From Neisseria yangbaofengii (GTDB taxonomy: Bacteria > Pseudomonadota > Gammaproteobacteria > Burkholderiales > Neisseriaceae), in the NCBI RefSeq assembly GCF_014898075.1, contig NZ_CP062976.1, positions 1,550,001-1,614,000 of the forward strand: a DNA stretch of 64,000 nucleotides. Reading direction: 5' to 3'. A program made the position numbers and the translations under genes. Of this stretch, positions 47,592 through 56,821 are shown piece by piece; position 1 is the first letter of the stretch, and the number at the start of each line of letters is the position of its first letter. The notes beneath the pieces were generated by a model, which was not told the origin of the DNA, did no database searches, and saw only the letters and a program-made list of their open reading frames with translations.

Positions 47592-48653
47592 TTACTTATG
47601 ATATTGGCGCGATAACTCATGCACTGTATCGACCAAAATTTTAGCATGTTCCGGATTGGCATGTTGATTGATGCCGTGACCAAGGTTGAACACATGGCCG
47701 CTGCCTCGGCCGTAATCGCCGAGAATACGCGCCACTTCGGTGCGGATGCTCTCCGGCGTGCCGAACAAAGCAAACGGATCAAAGTTGCCTTGCAAAGCCA
47801 CTTTGTCACCCACGCGGCGGCGTGCTTCACCGATGTTGCAAGTCCAATCCAAGCCCAGTGCATCGGCACCGATGGCAGCCATTTTTTCCAACCACAAGCC
47901 GCCGCCTTTGGCGAATACAATCACCGGCACTTGGCGGCCTTCGCTTTCGCGTTTCAAACCGGCCGCAATCTGCTGCATGTATTGCAGGCTGAACTCTTCA
48001 AACGCGGCATCGCTCAATACGCCGCCCCAAGTATCAAAAATCTGCACCGCTTGCGCACCGGCATCGATTTGCGCATTCAGATAAGCCGTTACTGCTTGGG
48101 CATTGGTTGCCAAAATTTTGTGCAGCAAATCAGGGCGCGAATACATCATGGTTTTGATGGTTCGGAATTCTTTGCTGCTGCCGCCTTCGACCATATAGCA
48201 AGCCAGCGTGAACGGGCTGCCGGAGAAGCCGATTAACGGCACTCGGCCGTTTAAGGCGGCACGGATGGAAGTGACCGCGTCAAACACATATTGCAACTTG
48301 GCCATATCCGGCACTTCCAATTTAGCGATGTCGGCCTCGTGCTGCAATGGTTTCTCAAATTTCGGCCCTTCGCCTTCGGCAAAATACAGCCCCAATCCCA
48401 TGGCATCCGGCACGGTCAGAATGTCGGAAAACAAAATCGCCGCATCCAAATCAAAACGTTCCAAAGGCTGAATAGTCACTTCGGTGGCCAACTCGATATT
48501 TTTACACAAATCCAAAAAGCTGCCCGCCTGTGCGCGCGTGGCTTTGTATTCCGGCAGATAGCGTCCGGCTTGGCGCATCATCCAAATCGGCGTGTATTCA
48601 ACAGGTTGTTTCAAAAGAGCACGGAGAAAAGTATCGTTTTGCAATGGAATCAT
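47592..48653 (-). CDS. hemE: Uroporphyrinogen decarboxylase
   Basis: 353 residues from ATG 48653 ([20 protein letters not shown]); an upstream extension of 16 codons is open. It decarboxylates uroporphyrinogen III to coproporphyrinogen III. Signatures: [15 protein letters not shown] (substrate Arg), [17 protein letters not shown], and [12 protein letters not shown] hairpin lies on each side, so it is separately transcribed from hemY. Confidence 0.97.
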   Translation of the reverse strand: MIPLQNDTFLRALLKQPVEYTPIWMMRQAGRYLPEYKATRAQAGSFLDLCKNIELATEVTIQPLERFDLDAAILFSDILTVPDAMGLGLYFAEGEGPKFEKPLQHEADIAKLEVPDMAKLQYVFDAVTSIRAALNGRVPLIGFSGSPFTLACYMVEGGSSKEFRTIKTMMYSRPDLLHKILATNAQAVTAYLNAQIDAGAQAVQIFDTWGGVLSDAAFEEFSLQYMQQIAAGLKRESEGRQVPVIVFAKGGGLWLEKMAAIGADALGLDWTCNIGEARRRVGDKVALQGNFDPFALFGTPESIRTEVARILGDYGRGSGHVFNLGHGINQHANPEHAKILVDTVHELSRQYHK

Positions 48654-48753
48654 GACAGCTTTCTGAATATAAGGCCGTCTGAAAAAGGCGGCCGGGATCA
48701 ATGAAATACGCGCATTGTGTTACCGCGCATGATGAATGTATTGTAAACATAAA

Positions 48754-48803
48754 AAGGCCGTCTGAACAGGTTTCACATGTATTGAAACGTTTCAGACGGC
48801 CTT
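48754..48803. terminator. DUS hairpin behind hemY
   Basis: AAGGCCGTCTGAA and its inverse frame an inner part with GTTTCA / TGAAAC, adding to the stem. Confidence 0.75.
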
Positions 48804-48816
48804 CAATTTGATGCCC

Positions 48817-50040
48817 TTACGCTTTGGTAATCAAAGCGACCGGTTCTTCCTCTTCCACCACGCTTTCCAATACCAGCTTGCGCTGGGCATCGGCTTTTTG
48901 AGACTGATTGGTTTCGTCGAACACACGCGCCAAAGCCAAATGCGCGCTCAAGCTCGGTTTAATCGCCAAGCTGGCTTCCAAATAGCCTTGCGCCTTGCCC
49001 CAAAGCTTCTTGCCGTAAGCCAATTGGCCCAAATACATCAGCAATTGCGCATTGTCCGGACGTGCTTTCAGCCAAGAATCGGCAATGTCGATGACTTTTT
49101 GCTGTTCGCGGTCGCTCAAATAGCGCACACTCTCGACAAACGGTTCCAACAATTCGACTTGCTGTGTTTGCGGATAATATTGGCCGACCCATTTTACCGC
49201 TTGCTCATACAAGCCCAAACGCTCGTATTTTTGCGCAATTTCGATACACATTTCACCGGCTTTCAAATTATCCGGAATGCGTTTCAAGCAGGCTTTCAAG
49301 CCGTTTTGATCGGAAGCCAGTGCCAACAGGCGGCGGTATGCCCAAGTTTGGTATTGTTCGGCTTCATAATCGTTAATCGCACCGGCTTTCACCAGTTTTT
49401 CTGCTTTGTTCAACACTTCCAACGCATTGCCGTGGTCGAAAGCGTAACGCAACTGCAAGCGCACCAAGCGGGTCAGGTTCGGATTGATTTGCGCGGCGGC
49501 ATTCAGGTTTTCTTCGGCAGCCGGATAATCGCGGCGGCTCAATGCCGATTCCGCCAGCAGCAGATAGCGCGACAATTGCTGTTTTTTCGGCAGTAATTCG
49601 ATGTCTTTCAAATAGCGGTCGCGCAAATCCAAATTATCCATCTGGTCGGCGGCGTGCGCACCCAACATCAAAGCCAGAGTGCGGTTATCACCCGCTTCCT
49701 TGTTGGTTAACACTTTAGCCGCTTCCAATTCCGCTTTCTCAAAGCGGCCTTCAAAAAACGCCAAACCCGCGCTGTTTAAAGCATGCACCGCTTGATTGCC
49801 TTTACGCGCTACGCCGAAACGCTGCAAGCGGCTCGGCACATTCAACACGCCGGCCAAGAATTTCACCAGCAAATACAACACCGCCGCCGCCGCAATCAGT
49901 CCCAAGATAAAGGCATGCAGGTTGATGCGCAACATGGTCTGCTCGACCACGACATACACATTACCGGTGTAAATACCCGATGCCAACGCCAAACCCACGG
50001 CTACGGCAAATAAAATTACAATCCAAATGACGCTCTTCAT
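48817..50040 (-). CDS. hemY: Heme-biosynthesis-associated TPR protein HemY
   Basis: 407 residues. Two N-terminal transmembrane segments (~1-22 and ~42-62) precede a TPR-rich domain (HemY_N then repeats, e.g. KLWGKAQGYLEASLAIKPSL). In Gammaproteobacteria hemY follows hemX; here the ATG overlaps the stop of the hemD-hemX fusion by ATGA, showing translational coupling. It is thought to help the late heme enzymes at the membrane, but is not the protoporphyrinogen oxidase of Bacillus with the same name. Confidence 0.9.
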   Translation of the reverse strand: MKSVIWIVILFAVAVGLALASGIYTGNVYVVVEQTMLRINLHAFILGLIAAAAVLYLLVKFLAGVLNVPSRLQRFGVARKGNQAVHALNSAGLAFFEGRFEKAELEAAKVLTNKEAGDNRTLALMLGAHAADQMDNLDLRDRYLKDIELLPKKQQLSRYLLLAESALSRRDYPAAEENLNAAAQINPNLTRLVRLQLRYAFDHGNALEVLNKAEKLVKAGAINDYEAEQYQTWAYRRLLALASDQNGLKACLKRIPDNLKAGEMCIEIAQKYERLGLYEQAVKWVGQYYPQTQQVELLEPFVESVRYLSDREQQKVIDIADSWLKARPDNAQLLMYLGQLAYGKKLWGKAQGYLEASLAIKPSLSAHLALARVFDETNQSQKADAQRKLVLESVVEEEEPVALITKA

Positions 50041-52217
50041 ACCTGTTCCCCTTTCGCTTGCGCCGGTGTTTCTTGGGCGGCTTCCGGTTTGGCAGCAGGT
50101 GCGGCCGGTGTTTGCGGCTGCGATGCTTTGTTTTCAGACGGCAACGCAGGCGGTTCAGGCATGGCGGCGGCAGAAGCCGGGGCGGATGCTTGTGCTTCAA
50201 CGGCTTCGGAAGCAGCTTTCGGCTCGGCTGCTTCCGAAGCAGCAGCTACTGCTGCTTGCGCGCGGCTGCCGTCTTGGTAAGCGCGCACGGCGGCCAAGCT
50301 GTTTTTCAATGCATCACCGCCGGTCATGCGGACATCCAAGGTTTTCAACTCGGCCAATTCTTTCAACCATGATTGGGTGGCCGGTGATTTGTTATCAAAA
50401 TACTGTTTCACGGTAGCTTCGGCATTGTTCAAATCGCTTTGATACACTTCGCCGTTGTGTTGCAGCAAAGCGGTACGTGCATCCAACAGGCGCAAACGCA
50501 AGTTTTCACGCACGAAATAAATCTGTTCCGGCGACAACAACATTGAATCGTTGCTCTCCAAATTGCGTACTTCCACCAAGCCTTTCAATGCGCCGATCGA
50601 TTTTTCCCACGCATTTTCCCACCATGAAAGCTGCGGATTTTCTTGAACCTGTTCTACCGCGCCCGGTTTCAGCGTGCCATCGACCACCAGCGGCAAACCG
50701 GCCACAGCCGTTTCCAAGCGGTCGATACGCAAGGCGGTGCTGGAAACATCGACATAAGGTCGGTTTTTCAATTCGGCCAAATCGCTGCTGATGGCTTGTT
50801 TAATCGGCAACAATTCAGGCTGGTCGAAACGGTTCAAGCGGCTGTTGACATGTTCCAACACGCCCACCGCGCCCGGCACATTACCCGACAGCATCAATTG
50901 CTGCGCAGCCAGATTCAGCATGCTTTCCGCTTCGTCCACCAACCAATTGACCCGGCCTTTCACCAATTCCTGATAGGCTTTTTGGTTCAGCCCGATTTGG
51001 TCGCTGTTGGCTTTTTGCGCATTGGCCAAACGCTCGATTTCGGCTTGAATCGTGGTTTGACGGTTGATGTTTTCTTTCAGTAAAGAAGCGTTTTCAGACT
51101 CACCCAACGCGGCTTTGTCGATTTTTTGGGTAAAGGCCAATTCTTGATTTTTCAACACATTCTGGCCTTGGACAAACAAGAAACCGCTCGCGCCCAAGCC
51201 CAACAAGGCCAGCACCAGAGCACCTGCGGCCAAGCCTTTGCCGGATGACTGCTGAATCACCACCGGCGCCGGGGTTTGGAAAGACGGCTCGTTTTTCGGC
51301 ATATTTTTATTGTCTGACATAGTGTTTCCTGTATTTCGATGTTCAGCCCCCGCCGGTGCGGCCGGCTTCGGTTCGGCCGGAGCGTTTTCCGATTCGGCTT
51401 TTTCAGACGGCATGGCTTTGCCTTCTGTATTGACCGCAATCACACGCTCGTCGTTGTCTTTGTTGATTCCGGGATATTTGTCTTCGGTTTGGCTCATATC
51501 GGCTCCGTTTGAGACATGGGATAAAGCCGCTGCATCGAGTGCGGCGACCAATTGGATGTTTTGTGCGCCGGCCTGCCGTAAAGCATCAGCCACGCGCTCA
51601 TGATGGGTCAAGTATAACAAGGTTTTAAAGCGTTGCGCCAATACCGGCGGTACTTGTTCGAACAAGGCTTTCACACTTTCGGTGGAAGTGATGTATGCCG
51701 CCTGCACATTTTTATCGTCGAAATCTTGCCAATTCAATTCTTTAGGCCGTCTGAAATACACTTCGGCCACCGCCACACCGAAGCCTTGTTTACGCAAATT
51801 TTCGATAAGAAAATCACGCCCGCCATGACCGCGCACCACCAGAATTTTGGCGTTTTGCGGCAGGTTTTGCCAAATCGGCAGCCGCAATACGGCTTCGCTG
51901 TCGTTGCCGTCGGCCGGGCTGAAAATTTTATGCCGGGTAAAACGGTTCAGAGTTCGACGGCTGGCTTCGCCAACAGTAATCTGCACTTTCATGCCGTCTG
52001 AAAAATCAACATGCGGCGCTGCGATTTCGATGGCGGTCGGGCTGACCCAAAACACGGCATCGCATTGTCGGAACACTTCCGCCAATCCGGTTAAAGCGGT
52101 TTCATCGGGTTCGATTTCGATGGGGCTGAACGCCATCGCTTCCCAACCCAATTGACGGCATACGGCAATGTCTTGTTGCGCCCGTGCCTCGGGACGTACG
52201 ATTAATAAGGTAGGCAT
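50037..52217 (-). CDS. hemDX: Fused uroporphyrinogen-III synthase and HemX membrane protein
   Basis: 726 residues. Residues 1-240 are HemD, which closes and flips ring D of hydroxymethylbilane (FWVSPTAIEIA, VVRGHGGRDFL, ITSTESVKAL). A Pro/Ala/Glu-rich linker follows (~245-325), then a transmembrane segment (~328-350), coiled coil and the HemX domain (~390-640), with a low-complexity Ala/Pro/Glu tail. Such a fusion is known in Neisseria. Two in-frame Met codons, 241 and 300, each have a good Shine-Dalgarno (GGAG and AGGAAA), so separate HemX could also be made. Overlaps hemY. Confidence 0.9.
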   Translation of the reverse strand: MPTLLIVRPEARAQQDIAVCRQLGWEAMAFSPIEIEPDETALTGLAEVFRQCDAVFWVSPTAIEIAAPHVDFSDGMKVQITVGEASRRTLNRFTRHKIFSPADGNDSEAVLRLPIWQNLPQNAKILVVRGHGGRDFLIENLRKQGFGVAVAEVYFRRPKELNWQDFDDKNVQAAYITSTESVKALFEQVPPVLAQRFKTLLYLTHHERVADALRQAGAQNIQLVAALDAAALSHVSNGADMSQTEDKYPGINKDNDERVIAVNTEGKAMPSEKAESENAPAEPKPAAPAGAEHRNTGNTMSDNKNMPKNEPSFQTPAPVVIQQSSGKGLAAGALVLALLGLGASGFLFVQGQNVLKNQELAFTQKIDKAALGESENASLLKENINRQTTIQAEIERLANAQKANSDQIGLNQKAYQELVKGRVNWLVDEAESMLNLAAQQLMLSGNVPGAVGVLEHVNSRLNRFDQPELLPIKQAISSDLAELKNRPYVDVSSTALRIDRLETAVAGLPLVVDGTLKPGAVEQVQENPQLSWWENAWEKSIGALKGLVEVRNLESNDSMLLSPEQIYFVRENLRLRLLDARTALLQHNGEVYQSDLNNAEATVKQYFDNKSPATQSWLKELAELKTLDVRMTGGDALKNSLAAVRAYQDGSRAQAAVAAASEAAEPKAASEAVEAQASAPASAAAMPEPPALPSENKASQPQTPAAPAAKPEAAQETPAQAKGEQV

Positions 52218-52355
52218 ATTCAGACGGCCTTTCTTAGAATCCGGGTGAATCGTGAGAAAAGAATCAAGACCAACATACCGATTTATTGCCGATTTCGCAA
52301 GCGTCGGCGTTCAGACGGCCTATTTGCCGCCAAATGAAAAAAGGCCGTCTGAAAA

Positions 52356-53024
52356 CTACCAACCAAACCATTTGGTGCTGGTGCTTTGATTGTTTTCGCG
52401 ATTTTGCTGCTTGCGGAAATCCCACGGCGCTTGCGGATTTTTTGCCTGCCACAATCCTTTGCGATCACGCTTGGCCTGTTTTTGCGCGGCGGCGTATTCG
52501 GTAAATGCCAGTTTGTTTTGCTGCTTCCCGGCATAATATTCATAATGCCACGCCGCGCCTTCGCGCACCATCATCAGGTTCAAATCGGTATTGCCTTTAA
52601 ACACCTGCGCCACTTCGCGCCCATAGCGGTCAAGTTCGAACACTTTTACTTTCACCTTGGCATTATCGGCCGCCGCTTTCAATTGGTCGCGCGAACGTAT
52701 GCCGTAGGCTTGGTTCATTTCCGGCGCATCGATATGCGCCATGCGAATTTTGTGTTTGCGGCCGTTGCCATCGGTAACGTGGACGGTATCGCCATCGGAA
52801 ATACGCGTGATGCGTCCGGTATAGTTTTTCTGTTGGCTTTGCTTTTGTTTGCCTGCCTGTTCAATGCCGGCCAATTCGTATAAATCCGGCAGCACGCTTT
52901 TCCAATTGCGGCCCTGTTTGACACGCTCGGCAACTTCGCCGCCGACTTTCAACCAGTCGGTTTTATCGCTGCTATACCCTAAGCCACCGGCCACTGCGGC
53001 CGCAATGGCCAACCATTTCAACAT
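52356..53024 (-). CDS. Exported thermonuclease-like (SNase) protein
   Basis: 222 residues. N-terminal hydrophobic stretch MLKWLAIAAAVAGGLGYSS, then ~60 residues of linker, and an SNase domain at ~67-195: ISDGDTVHV, RMAHIDAPEMNQAYG, FELDRYGREVAQV. The catalytic Arg and Asp/Glu positions of staphylococcal nuclease are represented. Probably a membrane-anchored or secreted nuclease. Between DUS copies. Confidence 0.88.
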   Translation of the reverse strand: MLKWLAIAAAVAGGLGYSSDKTDWLKVGGEVAERVKQGRNWKSVLPDLYELAGIEQAGKQKQSQQKNYTGRITRISDGDTVHVTDGNGRKHKIRMAHIDAPEMNQAYGIRSRDQLKAAADNAKVKVKVFELDRYGREVAQVFKGNTDLNLMMVREGAAWHYEYYAGKQQNKLAFTEYAAAQKQAKRDRKGLWQAKNPQAPWDFRKQQNRENNQSTSTKWFGW

Positions 53025-53044
53025 CTTGTTATTCCATTATTGTG

Positions 53045-53084
53045 AAGGCCGTCTGAAAATGTTTGCACTTTTTCAGACGGCCTT
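53045..53084. terminator. DUS hairpin behind rpiA
   Basis: AAGGCCGTCTGAAAA / TTTTCAGACGGCCTT with a 10-nt loop. Confidence 0.85.
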
Positions 53085-53095
53085 AAAATGAGTGT

Positions 53096-53767
53096 TTAAT
53101 CCTGACCCGGATAAATCACTTTGGCACCTTCCGACGTACCCAATACTAATACGTCGGCAGCATTGCGGCCGAAAATACCGTTTTCCACCACACCGACGAT
53201 TTGGTTGATTTCGTCTTCGAGCGTTACCGGACGGTCAATATTCAAGCCATGCACGTCAACGATTTGGTTGCCGTGGAACGTGGTTACGCCGATACGCAAT
53301 TCAGGCTGGCCGCCCATGGCTAAGAGTTTGCGCGCTACCAATGAGCGGGCATTCGGAATCACTTCCACCGGCAACGGGAATTTGCCCAAGCGCGAAACGT
53401 ATTTGCTCTCATCAGCAATACAGATAAATTTCTCCGCCGAGCTGGCGACGATTTTTTCGTTCAAATGCGCCGCGCCGCCGCCTTTAATCATTTGCAGCAT
53501 GTGGTTCACTTCGTCGGCACCATCAATATACACCGCCAAATGATGCGCATCATTAAGCGACAATTCAGGAATACCGTATTGCGCCAACAATTCGCTGGAT
53601 TTTTTTGAAGTCGATACCGCGCCTTTGATTTTTTTACCGCTTTTGCCCAAAGCTTCGATAAAGAGATTGATGGTCGAGCCGGTTCCGATGCCGATGTATT
53701 CGTTTTCCGGCACAAATTCAACCGCTTTTTCCGCTGCAATGCGCTTCAATTCGTCTTGTGTCGCCAT
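53096..53767 (-). CDS. rpiA: Ribose-5-phosphate isomerase A
   Basis: 223 residues. It interconverts ribose 5-phosphate and ribulose 5-phosphate. Seen: GIGTGSTINLFIEAL, IDGADEVN, and KGGGAAHLNEKIVASSA with the catalytic region. Full family length. Preceded by AAGGGAGCAATC. Confidence 0.97.
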   Translation of the reverse strand: MATQDELKRIAAEKAVEFVPENEYIGIGTGSTINLFIEALGKSGKKIKGAVSTSKKSSELLAQYGIPELSLNDAHHLAVYIDGADEVNHMLQMIKGGGAAHLNEKIVASSAEKFICIADESKYVSRLGKFPLPVEVIPNARSLVARKLLAMGGQPELRIGVTTFHGNQIVDVHGLNIDRPVTLEDEINQIVGVVENGIFGRNAADVLVLGTSEGAKVIYPGQD

Positions 53768-53865
53768 GATTGCTCCCTTATATAAATGATGTTGGATGGA
53801 TTTTGAGTCTGTTACAAACCGCTCGCTTTAATTGTAACATCGAGACAGCAAACCGTCATAACGGA

Positions 53866-54354
53866 TTATTCGCTGCCGATATGCGCCAACAGCACCGCCG
53901 CCTGTGCTTCAATCGCTTCCATGCGGCCGAGATAGCCTAATTTCTCGTTGGTTTTGCCCTTCACGTTGACACACGCAATATCAATGCCCAAATCTTCGGC
54001 AATATTCGCGCGCATGGCATCGATGTGCGGGCGAAGTTTCGGCTGCTGGGCGATGATGGTGCTGTCCACATTTACCACTTGCCAGCCTTGCGCCTGCACC
54101 GCTTTATAAGCTTCACGCAGCAAAAATCGGCTGTCGGCGTCTTTATTTTCAGCCGCCGTATCGGGAAACAGCTTACCGATGTCGCCCAAAGCCGCTGCTC
54201 CCAATACCGCATCGGTAATCGCGTGCAACAAAGCATCGGCATCGGAATGGCCGAGCAAGCCTTTTTCAAATGGAATTTTCACGCCGCCGAGAATCAAATC
54301 GCGCCCTGCTACCAGTTGGTGAACATCATAACCTTGTCCGATACGGATATTCAT
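53866..54354 (-). CDS. ispF: 2-C-methyl-D-erythritol 2,4-cyclodiphosphate synthase
   Basis: 162 residues. Zinc-ligand region GYDVHQLV, then [19 protein letters not shown] and [13 protein letters not shown] at the end. Fifth MEP step, following ispD and ispE. It lies 112 bp downstream of ispD in the same direction, with a degraded DUS pair (54394-54461) in the gap. Confidence 0.97.
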   Translation of the reverse strand: MNIRIGQGYDVHQLVAGRDLILGGVKIPFEKGLLGHSDADALLHAITDAVLGAAALGDIGKLFPDTAAENKDADSRFLLREAYKAVQAQGWQVVNVDSTIIAQQPKLRPHIDAMRANIAEDLGIDIACVNVKGKTNEKLGYLGRMEAIEAQAAVLLAHIGSE

Positions 54355-54466
54355 GTTTTTGTTTCCTATTATTGATTTGTCTTTTTGATTTTTAGGCCGT
54401 CTGAAACAATATCAACGCAATCTTTTCTTTGGTTCCGTTTTCGCACTGTTCGGACGGCCTTATTAC

Positions 54467-55144
54467 TCAATTGGCAAGCAGTAAGCGCACGATAAATTCA
54501 TCTTGCGGCAACGTCAGTTTCAAATTGCGCGTGTCGCCCAACACCAGCAAAGGCCGCACGCCCAGCATTTCCACCGCTGATGCTTCGTCGGTCACCCCGC
54601 TTAAATCGTCGGCAGACAAAGCCCGGTGTAATAAGGCCGTCTGAAAAAGCTGCGGCGTTTGCGCCTGCCATAATCCGGATCGGGAAACTGTTTCCGTAAT
54701 TTGGCTGTCTTCGCCCGCACGTTTCAAGGTATCCGCCACCGGCACCGCCAAAATCCCGCCTTGTTCGGCATTGGCTGCCGCCTCAATCAAGCGGCCCAAG
54801 GCTTCGGCAGGCAGGCAGCAACGCGCGGCATCGTGTACTAAAATATTGTCGGTTTCCGCTGCCAAACCTTGCTTTAATAAACTTTCCACGCCATTGCGCA
54901 CGGTTTCGGCACGCGTTTCGCCGCCTACCTTAAATATACCTGCTTTATCTGATGCCACCTGAACAATATGGTCTTCCGGCGACACGATAACGGCAATAAA
55001 ATCAATCTGCGGATGCTGTTCGAAAATATCGACGGTGTGTTGCAACACGGTTTTGCCGTTGATTTCCACATATTGCTTCGGCTTACCCGCCCCAAAGCGC
55101 GCACCGGTACCGGCGGCCGGAATCAAAGCGATATTGCGTTTCAT
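54467..55144 (-). CDS. ispD: 2-C-methyl-D-erythritol 4-phosphate cytidylyltransferase
   Basis: 225 residues from ATG 55144 (MKRNIALIPAAGTGARFGAG), overlapping the dnaQ stop in ATGA form. The CTP-binding PAAGTGARFGAGKPKQY and VHDAARCCLP are diagnostic, and SGLWQAQTPQLFQ lies in the C-terminal half. A DUS lies inside at ~54634. Confidence 0.96.
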   Translation of the reverse strand: MKRNIALIPAAGTGARFGAGKPKQYVEINGKTVLQHTVDIFEQHPQIDFIAVIVSPEDHIVQVASDKAGIFKVGGETRAETVRNGVESLLKQGLAAETDNILVHDAARCCLPAEALGRLIEAAANAEQGGILAVPVADTLKRAGEDSQITETVSRSGLWQAQTPQLFQTALLHRALSADDLSGVTDEASAVEMLGVRPLLVLGDTRNLKLTLPQDEFIVRLLLAN

Positions 55145-55860
55145 GCCTGCCGCTCCGCCGCAGGTTTGCGCCAAACGCATTCATCGCCTAAAGCATCTAA
55201 ATATTGCTCGTGCCCGGCCAATTCATTTTCATCGGCACACACCACTTTCAGACGGCCGTTACGCGTTGTTTGCACCGGGTTGGCCGACGTTTGCCGATCG
55301 CCGCTTTCTTCGTTTGCGCCCATCAAATCAAATTGCTGACGGGTCATGGCCAGATAGACATCGGCCAATAATTCGCAGTCGATCAATGCGCCGTGCAACA
55401 CACGCTTGCTGCGGTCGACAGAAAAGCGGTTACACAGCACATCCAAGCTGTTTTTCTGACCGGGGAACATTTCGCGCGCCATTGCCAACGTGTCGGTTAC
55501 TTGGCAACCCAATTCGCGTACAGTCGGTAAACCAATTTTAGAAAATTCACGGTTTAAGAAACCTTCGTCAAACGGCGCATTATGGGCAATAATTTCGGCA
55601 TCGCAAATAAAATCGGCGATCCGATTACCCACGGCCGCAAAAACCGGTGCGTTTTTTTCTTCCAACACTTCCAGTGTCAAACCATGCACCTTAACCGCAT
55701 CTTCCGGAATATCGCGTTCGGGATGAATATAAAGATGAAGATAATTGCCGGTCAATTGGCGGTTAACCATCTCGACACCGGCAAACTCGATCATGCGGTT
55801 GGTCGGGTCATCGAGAAAACCGGTGGTTTCGGTATCGAATATAATCTGGCGTTTGCTCAT
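55141..55860 (-). CDS. dnaQ: DNA polymerase III epsilon subunit (3'-5' proofreading exonuclease)
   Basis: 239 residues. The three exonuclease motifs of the DEDDh type are FDTETTGF (I), AHNAPFDEGFLN (II) and HGALIDCELLADVYLAM (III). It proofreads within the polymerase III core. First gene in a minus-strand run dnaQ-ispD-ispF. Confidence 0.96.
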   Translation of the reverse strand: MSKRQIIFDTETTGFLDDPTNRMIEFAGVEMVNRQLTGNYLHLYIHPERDIPEDAVKVHGLTLEVLEEKNAPVFAAVGNRIADFICDAEIIAHNAPFDEGFLNREFSKIGLPTVRELGCQVTDTLAMAREMFPGQKNSLDVLCNRFSVDRSKRVLHGALIDCELLADVYLAMTRQQFDLMGANEESGDRQTSANPVQTTRNGRLKVVCADENELAGHEQYLDALGDECVWRKPAAERQA

Positions 55861-55958
55861 GTGGTTGTCCTTTTTTCGTTGCCCGAATCATACTAAATCA
55901 ATGCGTGAAAGTATAGTTTGAAAAAGTTTAGTCGGGTTTAAATTCATCAAAACATTCA

Positions 55959-55986
55959 GGCCGTCTGAAAATCGATTCAGACGGCC
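55959..55986. repeat. DUS inverted pair between dnaQ and the divergent gene
   Basis: GGCCGTCTGAA and TTCAGACGGCC with a 6-nt loop. It follows no gene end, lying between two divergent starts. Confidence 0.8.
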
Positions 55987-56103
55987 ACTAAAAATATACC
56001 GCAAAAGCCGATTTTTGATATTATCCGACTGAATTACTCAAGCTTTGAAAATTTACCTAAAATTAATTTCAATAAAAATCAAACATTTAAATACTTTTTT
56101 CAA

Positions 56104-56149
56104 AATAATAACAATTATCATTTGCAAGTTAGCAAAAAATCCGTATAAT
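56104..56149 (+). promoter_or_regulatory. Promoter with probable Fur box
   Basis: TTGCAA (56122-56127) and TATAAT (56144-56149) are 16 bp apart, a good sigma-70 promoter. Overlapping the -35, AATAATAACAATTATCATT (56104-56122) matches the 19-bp Fur consensus at about 13 positions. This predicts iron repression of the following gene. Confidence 0.65.
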
Positions 56150-56200
56150 CCGACTCATCGACACACACAACGCAACACAACAGAAAGAAAGGAGAAGCAC

Positions 56201-56677
56201 ATGCCGGAAAGTATTTTTAAGCAAGTCTCTCTCGACATTCTGAGACTGCACCAACACACCATCCGATCACTTCTGGCTACGCAAGGTTGCGGCAATTGTG
56301 AAATACATGACTCTGTGTATGTAACTATGGATGGCAGATATTATGTTGGATTACCGTGTATGCCGTCTGAAAACCCGTCTGACACCGGAATCCTGCTGAT
56401 TGAAGACGAAGTTTCACAAGCGCGGCTAAGCTGGGTTGCCCGTACCCGCGAAATGAAGCAGAAAGACAATTTATATCAGCGTGCCAGCAACGCCCTACAG
56501 CGTCGTTTGGAACGCAGCAGAGGCAGGCACAGCCGAACAGCCCCCGCCTGTCTATTGGAACTTACCCCGCAACAAGGCCGCCTGACCACAGGCAGCAAAG
56601 ATTTATCGCTCTCACCGCATGATTTGATGAAAGCACTTTATCCGGCAACACATAAATTAGGAGAATTTGCCCCGTAA
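56201..56677 (+). CDS. Small protein, possibly HugZ/PNPOx-like, iron-regulated
   Basis: 158 residues from an ATG with AAAGGAG upstream. The sequence begins MPESIFKQVSLDILRLHQHT and contains SVYVTMDGRYYVGLPCMPSE and RLSWVARTREMKQK. The alternating strands and TGILLIEDEVSQARLSW resemble the split-barrel flavoproteins of pyridoxamine-phosphate-oxidase and HugZ type, which help in heme use, and the last part (LLELTPQQGRL) also fits. This is a weak resemblance. The Fur-type promoter supports a role under iron limitation. A clear terminator follows. Confidence 0.55.
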   Translation: MPESIFKQVSLDILRLHQHTIRSLLATQGCGNCEIHDSVYVTMDGRYYVGLPCMPSENPSDTGILLIEDEVSQARLSWVARTREMKQKDNLYQRASNALQRRLERSRGRHSRTAPACLLELTPQQGRLTTGSKDLSLSPHDLMKALYPATHKLGEFAP

Positions 56678-56707
56678 CAGTTTTGGTAGTGGTTTGTGTT
56701 CCTTTTG

Positions 56708-56741
56708 CGCCCCTTAATTATTTTAAAGGGGCGATTTTTTT
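56708..56741 (+). terminator. Terminator after the Fur-controlled gene
   Basis: Stem CGCCCCTT / AAGGGGCG with an AT loop and eight T. It is non-DUS. A divergent DUS pair lies further on (56757-56795). Confidence 0.9.
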
Positions 56742-56821
56742 TGTTGCCCGTATCCTTTCAGACGGCCTGAATTACAGTACAATAGGCCGTCTGAACATTT
56801 ATCCCGTATCCCGCACACCGT

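Noticed and set aside
48808-49596. Plus-strand open frame of 262 codons
   Set aside because: Antisense shadow of hemY.
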